A stretch of DNA of 22,322 nt from Ruminiclostridium sp. (GTDB lineage Bacteria > Bacillota_A > Clostridia > Oscillospirales > Oscillospiraceae): the NCBI GenBank assembly GCA_017521345.1, contig JAFXCU010000002.1, forward strand, positions 1 through 22,322, in the 5' to 3' direction. This document shows positions 5,501 to 10,888 of the stretch, one piece after another (position 1 is the first letter of the stretch; every line of letters begins with the position of its first letter). The notes beneath the pieces were generated by a model. That model searched no databases, was not told the DNA's origin, and saw only the letters and a list, made by a program, of their open reading frames with translations. The position numbers were made by a program, and so were the translations under genes.

Positions 5501-7534
5501 ATGGATATTTTGAAGGGAATTTTGAAGAAAGGGATCGCCATTGGTCTGGCCCTGTCCATTGTGGCCGGCGCAGGGGCCCAGGCGGTGGGCACGGCCCTGG
5601 AGTCCGGTCAGACCACCACCACACCCCCTGCAGCAGAGCAGGTGGTCCTGAAAAGCCTGTACGAAGACAAGACCCAGGAGTTCTGGCCCTATCTGGACCA
5701 GGTGGTCATCCTGGAAAAGCACGGCTCTCTGAAGACCAGTGCCCTGCCTGAGAAAGCCAAGTACCTGGACACCAAGGATGCCCAGCACGAGCTGGCTCTG
5801 CAGTGGGAGATCAAGGCCATGGACCTGCAGAAGGCTGGCCTTCACCAGGTGGCGGCCACGCCTGTCCTGACCAAGGAACAGACCCTGGCTGAGGGCTATG
5901 ACGGCAAGGTCACCTACCCGGTCTTCCGGAAGGGGACCGATGCGGCCCTGGCGGTCAAGGCACTGGAGCAGCACAAGCTGGAGGATATCCTCATTGCCAA
6001 GGACAGCAAGGATCCCCTGTCTGAGCTGACCATCACCACCTCCGGTCTGCGCTACGGCACGGGAACCACCGGCTACGTCCTCTCTGACGACCAGTGGAAG
6101 TGGGAGTGGGATGTCTCCAAGGTGGACACCTGTGTTACCGGCAAGGCCACTGTCACCGGCACCCTGAAGGACCAGCCCGACTGGATCAAGGTGGCCGAGG
6201 GCGAGAAGAAGGTGGAGCACACTGTCTATGTGATGCCTGACGACAGCATCCAGCTCATGGCACCCACCGACCTGACCGAGGAGGGCGAACTGACCTTCCG
6301 GTGGATCTATGACAGCGAAAAGGTCACCAAGGCGGTCCTGGAGATGGAAAAGGACGGCAAGTGGGAGACCTGTGACACCTGCTGGTATACCTATCAGATG
6401 CCCACGGAGGAAAAGACCGAGGACGGCAAGGAGATCGAGGCCCAGCCCGCCGCTCTGATCCTGGACCTGACCAAGATCCCCGCCGGCAGCTATACCTTCC
6501 GCCTGAACTACGTGGATGAGGTCTCCGGCAAGGCCGAGGACCGGACCACCGAGGCGCTGTACATCACCGTTCCCGAGAACGTCAAAGAGCTTCTGAAGGA
6601 GGCCGAAGGCAAGATCCCTGCGGAACTGAAAATCGGCGAGAAGCCTGAGGTGAAGCCTGAACAGGATCCCGAGAAGGAGCCGGAAAAGGAACCCGAGACG
6701 GAGACTGAGATCCCCAAGGATATCGTCACCGACACCTATATCACCCTCTCCGGCAAGAGCCTGGCTGAGAAGATCGCCAAGGGCAAGACCGTTCCCTTCG
6801 CCATGAAGGGAGCCACCCTGGAGATCCCCTCCCAGCTCCTGACCGCCCTGAAGCTGAAGGACACTGACCTCATCACCGTGGCCGTGACCGTCCCCAAGAC
6901 CGGCACAGTTCAGGTGGTGGTCAATGCCGGGGGCAAGGTCATCACCGACCTGAAGGGCTCCGTGGTAAAGATGAATTATACCCTGGCCAAAAACAAGACC
7001 CTGACCTGTAAGGACCTCACTGGGAAGCTCTCGCCCAAGGTGACCTACGACAGCAAAACCAAGGTGGCATCCTTCCCCATCAATCAGGCGGGGACCTACA
7101 CCCTGACGGCCAAGACGGTCACCACGACCACCACGAAGAAACCTACCACGACCACCACGAAGAAGCCCACCACGACCACCACGAAAAAACCTACCACGAC
7201 CACCACCAACAAGACCACCACTTCTATTACCAAGAAGTACAACGCCGTGACCAACCCGGCTGCGTCCAATCCCACAAACGGCCTGACTTCCGGCACCAAT
7301 CGGTACGAAGAGGATGCATTCTTCCTGGAGGATGAGAATTACGAGGAGGAGCCCTTCTTCTTTGAGGACGGGGCGTCGGAGGACACCCTGTTCCTGGAAG
7401 ACATAGAGGAGGAAAATGAGGATGTCCCCCGCACTTGGTGGGACGAACAGACCGGCACAGCTCTGGCGCTGATTGCCGCCATGGGTCTGCTGGTTGCGGC
7501 AGGCCTGCTCCTGCGGAAGTGGTTCAGTGAGTAA
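5501..7534 (+). CDS. Secreted membrane-anchored threonine-rich surface protein
   Basis: This is a 677-residue exported protein with a type I topology. A basic-hydrophobic signal (MDILKGILKKGIAIGLALSIV, Ala-rich end AGAGAQA) leads into a long extracytoplasmic region. That region has beta-sandwich-like blocks around WKWEWDVSKVDTCVTGKATVTGTL and an IPAGSYTFRLNYVDEVSGKA segment. A Glu/Pro/Lys linker (PEQDPEKEPEKEPETETE) and a second domain ending GTYTLTAK follow. Next come Thr/Lys/Pro repeats (about residues 538-571) and a very acidic stretch with FFLEDENYEEEPFFFED. One transmembrane helix (ALALIAAMGLLVAAGLLL) and a short RKWFSE tail close the protein. There is no LPXTG motif. The Thr-rich stalk suggests glycosylation or wall spanning (inference). 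I know no family for it. ATG 5501 has AGGAGG at 5488-5493, 7 bases upstream. It is monocistronic and lies between two identical tRNA genes. Confidence 0.85.
   Translation: MDILKGILKKGIAIGLALSIVAGAGAQAVGTALESGQTTTTPPAAEQVVLKSLYEDKTQEFWPYLDQVVILEKHGSLKTSALPEKAKYLDTKDAQHELALQWEIKAMDLQKAGLHQVAATPVLTKEQTLAEGYDGKVTYPVFRKGTDAALAVKALEQHKLEDILIAKDSKDPLSELTITTSGLRYGTGTTGYVLSDDQWKWEWDVSKVDTCVTGKATVTGTLKDQPDWIKVAEGEKKVEHTVYVMPDDSIQLMAPTDLTEEGELTFRWIYDSEKVTKAVLEMEKDGKWETCDTCWYTYQMPTEEKTEDGKEIEAQPAALILDLTKIPAGSYTFRLNYVDEVSGKAEDRTTEALYITVPENVKELLKEAEGKIPAELKIGEKPEVKPEQDPEKEPEKEPETETEIPKDIVTDTYITLSGKSLAEKIAKGKTVPFAMKGATLEIPSQLLTALKLKDTDLITVAVTVPKTGTVQVVVNAGGKVITDLKGSVVKMNYTLAKNKTLTCKDLTGKLSPKVTYDSKTKVASFPINQAGTYTLTAKTVTTTTTKKPTTTTTKKPTTTTTKKPTTTTTNKTTTSITKKYNAVTNPAASNPTNGLTSGTNRYEEDAFFLEDENYEEEPFFFEDGASEDTLFLEDIEEENEDVPRTWWDEQTGTALALIAAMGLLVAAGLLLRKWFSE
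7121..7213 (+). repeat. 24-bp tandem repeat encoding TTTTTKKP units
   Basis: Three full 24-base units (7121-7144, 7145-7168, 7169-7192) and a partial fourth encode the Thr-Lys-Pro stalk of the surface protein. Differences between units are mostly silent, a usual sign of slippage-prone in-frame repeats under length variation. Confidence 0.9.
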
Positions 7535-7548
7535 ATGATACGGGACCA

Positions 7549-7583
7549 ATATCCAGCCCCTTACCGGGGGCTGGATATTTTTT
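7549..7583 (+). terminator. Intrinsic terminator of the surface-protein gene
   Basis: A 12-bp stem (7549-7560 with 7567-7578, TTACCG loop) is followed by a T-tract, 15 bases after the stop codon. Confidence 0.92.
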
Positions 7584-7613
7584 TGAAAAAGAGGAAAAAG
7601 AGGAAAATAATGC

Positions 7614-7642
7614 TTGACAAATCAGAACGCATGGAGTAAACT
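7614..7642 (+). promoter_or_regulatory. Sigma-A promoter of the second tRNA-Val gene
   Basis: TTGACA (7614-7619) and TAAACT (7637-7642) have a 17-base spacer, matching the geometry at the first tRNA copy. A perfect TATAAT at 7642-7647 is also present but would need a 22-base spacer. Confidence 0.75.
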
Positions 7643-7647
7643 ATAAT

Positions 7648-7750
7648 TCGTTCCGCAAGGGAACAAAAGAAATGGACGATTAGCTCAGCTGGTATGAGCA
7701 TCCGCTTGACGTGCGGGAGGTCACAGGTTCAAGTCCTGTATCGTCCACCA
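7648..7750 (+). repeat. Long direct repeat, copy 2 (partner 5253-5354)
   Basis: This is the second copy of the tRNA-Val-plus-leader repeat. The two copies bracket about 2.3 kb that holds only the surface-protein gene. Confidence 0.9.
7674..7750 (+). tRNA. tRNA-Val (anticodon GAC), second copy
   Basis: All 77 bases equal the first copy at 5278-5354, including the encoded CCA and the GAC anticodon loop. The leader (from 7648) is also nearly the same, with hairpin GTTCC-GCAAG-GGAAC. Promoter and terminator sequences differ from copy 1, so only the leader and tRNA are shared. Confidence 0.97.
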
Positions 7751-7779
7751 AAAGCACTTGCTTCGGCAAGTGCTTTTTT
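7751..7779 (+). terminator. Intrinsic terminator of second tRNA-Val
   Basis: A stem AAAGCACTTGC (7751-7761) / GCAAGTGCTTT (7766-7776) closed by a TTCG tetraloop runs directly into a T-tract. Confidence 0.93.
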
Positions 7780-7798
7780 GTTTTTATACTGGCAAAGC

Positions 7799-7828
7799 AA
7801 AAAGGGACGCAAGAAATTGCGTCCCTTT
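7799..7828 (-). terminator. Terminator downstream of the spo0A 3' fragment
   Basis: A 12-bp stem (7801-7812 with 7817-7828, tetraloop) is followed on the minus strand by a T-run (A's at 7799-7803). The core GGGACGCAA / TTGCGTCCC is the same as in the terminator after intact spo0A (9713-9734), but the tetraloop and flanks differ, so the two are diverged homologues. Confidence 0.85.
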
Positions 7829-7842
7829 GCTGTTCTCTTTCT

Positions 7843-8140
7843 TTATCCCTGCCGCCGCTGGAGCTGTAATCTGTCCGCGATCATGGCAATGAACTCCGAA
7901 TTGGTGGGCTTTCCCTTGCTGTTGCTCACGGTGAAGCCGAAGTACTTCTGAAGGGTGTCCAGGTCGCCCCGGTCCCAGGCAACCTCGATGGCGTGGCGGA
8001 TGGCCCGCTCCACCCGGCTGGCGGTGGTGCCAAACTTCCGGGCCACCTCGGGGTAGAGGATCTTGGTGACGGCGTTGATGACCTCCATGTCCTCCACGGT
8101 CATGATGATGGCCTCCCGCAGGTATTGGTAGCCCTTGATG
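7843..8140 (-). pseudogene. spo0A: Truncated second copy of spo0A (C-terminal 98 codons)
   Basis: This fragment encodes the same residues as 157-254 of the intact Spo0A, from [11 protein letters not shown] to the final LQLQRRQG and stop. It is the main part of the sigma-factor-binding and DNA-binding domain. It is offset from the intact copy by exactly 1900 bases with no gaps. It differs at 12 of 298 bases, all silent; 7 of those are in the last 28 bases. Homology stops abruptly at 8140, and the frame meets a TAG just upstream, so it has no receiver domain and no proper start. A Met codon at 8103 opens an 86-residue frame but has no ribosome binding site. It may be the displaced original 3' end of spo0A or a fragment brought in with the adjacent element. 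Confidence 0.93.
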
Positions 8141-8190
8141 CGCCTTCGGCGCTAGGGGGGACGAGGGTGCGATCTATAGCCTAGTTGGTA

Positions 8191-8214
8191 GCAATATACT
8201 CTAAAAATCTATTG
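8191..8214 (+). repeat. Left inverted repeat of the element
   Basis: Key parts are GCAATA-ACTCT at the start and AATCTATTG at the end. It matches the minus strand at 9627-9604 at 19 of 24 bases. It is 51 bases from the end of the truncated spo0A. Confidence 0.6.
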
Positions 8215-8225
8215 ATCTTGCTTGT

Positions 8226-8447
8226 ATGTTAGCAAATCTCAGAGATTTGGTCAAGTTTGAAACCTATAAACTCTCGGAATTATTTTTCCGCTCGCTCAAA
8301 ATGGTTCAAATCATTCCAAGGTATCAACTTTCACCATCTTTTCGCAACAATGAGCAAGAACGTTTTACTTTAGATCAAAAGGCAGTCTGTGAATATATTA
8401 TGGATGTTGGATGTCGAAAAGATTGTCATAAAAAAGAGTCAAAATAA
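8226..8447 (+). CDS. Doubtful small hypothetical protein in the element
   Basis: A 73-codon frame with a basic, Cys-containing C-terminus (VGCRKDCHKKESK). No ribosome binding site precedes its ATG, its frame starts within a palindrome-rich stretch, and I recognise no family. It may be the in-frame tail of a larger gene whose front was lost, or noise in AT-rich DNA. Confidence 0.2.
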   Translation: MLANLRDLVKFETYKLSELFFRSLKMVQIIPRYQLSPSFRNNEQERFTLDQKAVCEYIMDVGCRKDCHKKESK

Positions 8448-8502
8448 TTTTCTCCAATACTTTGCGAAGGTTTATTTATGTGCCAGGTTAGAAAAACTAA
8501 AA

Positions 8503-8511
8503 TGATATAAT
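8503..8511 (+). promoter_or_regulatory. Extended -10 promoter of the truncated element gene
   Basis: TGATATAAT fits TGnTATAAT with a perfect hexamer at 8506-8511, about 60 bases before the ATG at 8573. No clear -35 is visible. The 5' control region of the broken gene thus appears intact. Confidence 0.55.
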
Positions 8512-8572
8512 GAACTCACAAAAGAGGGAACGAAACAAACCCCGAACAAAAGAGTTAAAGGAGATAATTACT

Positions 8573-8791
8573 ATGACTACCACCATGAAGAATGCTGTTC
8601 GCTACATCAACGACGACACCGCAATGGTGACCAAGGCTTTTATGAAGAAGGCATCCATCTTTGGCACCGCAGAGTTTAACACCTGGAGAGAATACAAGGC
8701 TCTGTTCCCCAACGCGACTATGGTGGTAAAGACCATCAAGAAGAACCCCCAGAAGAAGACCAGCACCAAGAACATGACCTATGAGAACATG
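8573..8791 (+). pseudogene. 5' fragment of an element gene of unknown function
   Basis: The first 73 codons (MTTTMKNAVRYINDDTAMVT..., ending KNMTYENM) look like a genuine basic N-terminus with a good ribosome binding site (AAAGGAG at 8557-8563, 9 bases upstream) and a promoter. From about 8792 the plus-strand frame runs on only as the reverse complement of the recombinase gene, out to a stop near 9121, so the true C-terminal part is gone. I have a vague recollection of similar N-termini in small proteins of Firmicutes integrative elements, but can name no family or role. If translated it would yield a chimeric, probably nonfunctional protein. The break is the same junction that truncates the recombinase. 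Confidence 0.7.
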
Positions 8792-9565
8792 GTAGCGTTT
8801 GAAGTTTATCTCAAAGTTGCTCACCTGTATGGGGGTTTTGTTAGGCTTTGTGGGAAAAAGATAGGCACTCTCCACATACCTGTCCTTAAACTGGAGCCAT
8901 CTTCGCAGGATGGTTTCTGTCTTGGAAGAAAAGAAGACAAAGCGGTCTTTCCGGCCTTTGGTGATTTCCGCTCGAAGAAATATTTTTCTGTGGGCCAGGT
9001 CAATATCTTCAACAAGGAGAACGCTACACTCGCCTATACGCATACCGCTATCAATCATCAGCATAATCATTGCGTAGTCTCGGTGTTCGGGGTAATAGGA
9101 CTTGTCCAGGCTTCTGGTTAGTTTCTTAAACTCATCGTCTGTGATGAATTCCTTTGCCTGCCGATTGACCTTTAGTTGTTGGACCTTTCTCATGGGGTTC
9201 TTTTTGAGAATGTAATCCCGGTCAAGCCAATTAAAGAAGACCCGGAGGTTGCGAATGTAGTTGTTGATGGTGATAGGGCTGATTGGTTTTCTGAAATCTC
9301 TACGGCGGTCGGGGTAATTGATTTCTTTTGCCTTGTCGTTGGCGTAGAAGGAGTATTTGCCTCTCTCCTGGAGGTTGAGAATATACCGTCTAATCACCGA
9401 TTCTGAAACTTTATCCACGGTTGTGATGTTCAGTTCTTCCGCACACCACCGCTCGAACAGGCGAAGGGTTTGCTCATAACTGTTCATCGTTTTTTCTCGT
9501 AATTGACGGCTCCGACAGAAGACCATAAACTCGTCAATCTGCCACTCAAAACTTAAATCGTCCAT
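8792..9565 (-). pseudogene. Tyrosine recombinase (XerC/D-like integrase), C-terminus lost
   Basis: The first 258 codons encode a recognisable integrase. Residues 1-130 form a SAM-like core-binding domain (FEWQIDEFMVFCRSRQLREKT, then TINNYIRNLRVFFNWL). The catalytic domain begins with FITDDEFKKL and has the first catalytic Arg in GMRIGE (Arg176) and the beta-hairpin Lys in ITKGRKDR (about Lys203). The match ends after SNFEINFKRY (codon at 8792-8794). The HxxR box, the later His/Trp and the nucleophilic Tyr are missing. The remaining frame to 8555 is only the reverse complement of the neighbouring broken gene. The gene therefore cannot make an active recombinase. The start at 9565 has GGGGAGAG about 10 bases upstream and sits beside the palindrome at 9567-9627. 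Confidence 0.88.
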
Positions 9566-9566
9566 A

Positions 9567-9627
9567 GCAATAAACTCTCCCCTTTATTGGTATCATTTTG
9601 ACCCAATAGATTGAAAGAGTTTATCGC
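9567..9627. repeat. Long imperfect palindrome next to the integrase start; right end of element
   Basis: Arms of 24 and 25 bases (9567-9590 and 9603-9627) flank a 12-base centre. Shared parts are GC-ATAAACTCT at the outside and TATTGG at the inside. The outer arm also matches the left repeat at 8191-8214. Paired arms around a short centre, next to an integrase gene, are what a tyrosine-recombinase attachment or crossover site looks like; it could also be an operator for the integrase promoter. The choice is inference. Confidence 0.6.
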
Positions 9628-9706
9628 TTCAAGGAAAAAAGTTTATAGGTCCATTTTGTCCGCAATCATTGAAAAAATGAAACATTCATAGGCTTGACCC
9701 TTCAAG

Positions 9707-9734
9707 AAAAAAGGGACGCAATCCCTTGCGTCCC
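9707..9734 (-). terminator. Intrinsic terminator of intact spo0A
   Basis: GGGACGCAA (9713-9721) and TTGCGTCCC (9726-9734) form a 9-bp stem. On the minus strand it is followed by a T6 run (A's at 9707-9712). It begins about 9 bases after the spo0A stop codon. Confidence 0.9.
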
Positions 9735-9742
9735 AATGCTTT

Positions 9743-10507
9743 TTACCCCTGCCGTCTCTGTAATTGCAATCTGTCCGCGATCATGGCAATGAATTCCGAA
9801 TTGGTCGGCTTTCCCTTGCTGTTGCTCACGGTGAAGCCGAAGTACTTCTGAAGGGTGTCCAGGTCGCCCCGGTCCCAGGCCACCTCGATGGCGTGGCGGA
9901 TGGCCCGCTCCACCCGGCTGGCGGTGGTGCCGAACTTCCGGGCCACCTCGGGGTAGAGGATCTTGGTGACGGCGTTGATGACCTCCATGTCCTCCACGGT
10001 CATGATGATGGCCTCCCGCAGGTACTGGTAGCCCTTGATGTGGGCGGGTACCCCGATCTCATGGATGATGGCAGTGACGTTGGCCTCCAGGGTCTGGCGG
10101 AGGGCCGAGGGCTGATTGGGCAGCAGGTCTTCGCACCAGTGCTGGCTGCCCAGCAGGCGGACCCGTTCCACCACCGAAGGGATGCGGCAGGGCTTGACCA
10201 TATAGTAATCCCCGCCTCTGGCGGCCACCTGATCGGCCATGGCGCCACGGGCAAAGCCGGACAGGACCAACGTGCTCACAGGCAGGGTACTGACGGCATC
10301 CAGCACGTCGAAGCCGTCGGCCCGGCCCAGCACCAGATCCATCACCAGGATGTCGGGGGCGAGCTCCCGGGTCAGGCGAATGGCGTCCTGGCCGTCGTTC
10401 GTCTGGCCGACCACCTCCAGGCCTTCCTCGCCCTGCAGAGCTTCTGCCAGAGCCGAGCGGAATTCCTCGCTGGTGTCGGCAATGAGAATCCTTTTCTTAC
10501 TTTCCAT
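9743..10507 (-). CDS. spo0A: Sporulation master regulator Spo0A
   Basis: This is the response regulator that, when phosphorylated, controls entry into sporulation by binding 0A boxes. At 254 aa it has the usual length. The receiver domain (about 5-120) has Asp57 in DILVMDL as phospho-acceptor, Ser83 in VLSGFA and Lys105 in YYMVKPC. The acidic pocket reads ADTSEEF, so the usual second Asp is Thr. The C-terminal Spo0A domain (about 135-250) is intact, with the recognition region [18 protein letters not shown] and the [13 protein letters not shown] end. ATG 10507 is preceded by a GGGGGGAG ribosome binding site. Unlike many clostridia, no spoIVB lies upstream; iorA is divergent instead. Codons 157-254 are duplicated at 7843-8140. 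The final codons and terminator differ from that copy only silently, so the present 3' end may be recombinant. Confidence 0.96.
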   Translation of the reverse strand: MESKKRILIADTSEEFRSALAEALQGEEGLEVVGQTNDGQDAIRLTRELAPDILVMDLVLGRADGFDVLDAVSTLPVSTLVLSGFARGAMADQVAARGGDYYMVKPCRIPSVVERVRLLGSQHWCEDLLPNQPSALRQTLEANVTAIIHEIGVPAHIKGYQYLREAIIMTVEDMEVINAVTKILYPEVARKFGTTASRVERAIRHAIEVAWDRGDLDTLQKYFGFTVSNSKGKPTNSEFIAMIADRLQLQRRQG

Positions 10508-10582
10508 GCGTGTGTGTCTCCCCCCTGGGAAGGCGGCTCCGGGCCGTCTTTTCCCAATGTTTTCGTTGTGAAGATATGTGAT

Positions 10583-10589
10583 TTCGACC
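10583..10589 (-). promoter_or_regulatory. Possible weak 0A box
   Basis: On the minus strand this reads GGTCGAA, one mismatch from the TGTCGAA core, about 75 bases upstream of the spo0A start. Confidence 0.3.
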
Positions 10590-10687
10590 GGTCAACCACA
10601 ATTTACCACAATGAGACAGCGAACTCAAGAGCGAATTAGCAAAAACTGGCAAAAGCGTCGGAAAACTTATCGCAATTTTCGTGCAAA

Positions 10688-10694
10688 TTCGACA
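10688..10694 (-). promoter_or_regulatory. 0A box (Spo0A binding site)
   Basis: The minus strand reads TGTCGAA, a complete match to the Spo0A core, about 180 bases upstream of spo0A. Autoregulation of spo0A through such boxes is established in Bacillus; here it is a prediction. Confidence 0.5.
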
Positions 10695-10777
10695 TATATG
10701 GCAGAATTTGGAAGAAATGTAGAATAACAGAGAGAGCAAAGGGGAAAAACAGAAGGAACTCAAGAAATTATTACAAA

Positions 10778-10786
10778 TTTGTCAAG
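10778..10786 (+). promoter_or_regulatory. Possible 0A box before the iorA promoter
   Basis: TTTGTCAAG matches TTTGTCRAA at 8 of 9 positions and lies 8 bases upstream of the iorA -35. Phosphorylated Spo0A bound here could activate or block iorA transcription (inference). Confidence 0.35.
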
Positions 10787-10794
10787 AAAATGCG

Positions 10795-10823
10795 TTTACG
10801 AATCATGGTAAAGATGGTATGAT
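10795..10823 (+). promoter_or_regulatory. Promoter of iorA
   Basis: TTTACG (10795-10800), a 17-base spacer, and TATGAT (10818-10823) preceded by TGG, an extended -10. Start of transcription would be about 60 bases before the ATG. Confidence 0.8.
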
Positions 10824-10888
10824 AATATCTATATGATTCCAGGCTCCGTCGTACCATTTGGCGGAAACTCCCAGAAAGGGGAAACACT

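Larger units (their letters stand above)
8141..8502. other. AT-rich stretch of foreign aspect at the left end of the element
   Basis: Beyond the spo0A fragment there is a GCGCC-TTC-GGCGC hairpin (8140-8152), a G-run, then DNA clearly richer in A/T than the chromosome around it. It includes the left inverted repeat (8191-8214) and a 17-base palindrome (8233-8240 with 8242-8249). The only frame of any length is the doubtful one at 8226-8447. I see no transposase motif in either strand. Confidence 0.6.
8191..9627. mobile_element. Remnant of an integrase-bearing element inserted at spo0A
   Basis: The segment is bounded by inverted repeats (8191-8214 on the plus strand and 9627-9604 on the minus strand match at 19 of 24 positions). 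It contains a 3'-truncated tyrosine recombinase and the 5' end of another element gene joined tail to tail. It is AT-richer than the flanks and lies between two spo0A 3' copies. I infer a once larger mobile element with an internal deletion at about 8791/8792. The exact borders are uncertain: the spo0A homology ends at 8140 on one side and resumes at the terminator near 9707 on the other. Confidence 0.7.
10508..10888. promoter_or_regulatory. Divergent control region between spo0A and iorA
   Basis: This 381-bp non-coding, AT-rich stretch must hold the promoters of both genes. The iorA promoter is clear (10795-10823). For spo0A I see no convincing sigma-A or sigma-H promoter, though TTGACC (10595-10590, minus) might be part of one. 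Three Spo0A-box-like sites are given separately. Confidence 0.7.

Noticed and set aside
5462..7549. Very long open frame on the minus strand opposite the surface-protein gene
   Set aside because: It mirrors the coding gene in GC-rich DNA, is low in complexity (Gly/Leu/His/Asp-rich), lacks a ribosome binding site and has no domain; the plus-strand gene has a signal peptide, RBS and terminator.
7843..8103. Separate small gene encoding an 86-residue Spo0A-like DNA-binding protein
   Set aside because: No ribosome binding site or promoter precedes the Met codon, and the homology begins upstream of it in an interrupted frame; a truncated copy is the simpler reading.
8510..9121. Intact 203-residue plus-strand protein
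   Set aside because: Only codons from 8573 to 8791 look real; the rest is the reverse complement of the integrase, and the true start has its RBS at 8557-8563.
8555..9565. Intact 336-residue integrase
   Set aside because: From codon 259 the sequence is the reverse complement of a neighbouring gene and the HxxR and Tyr boxes are missing.
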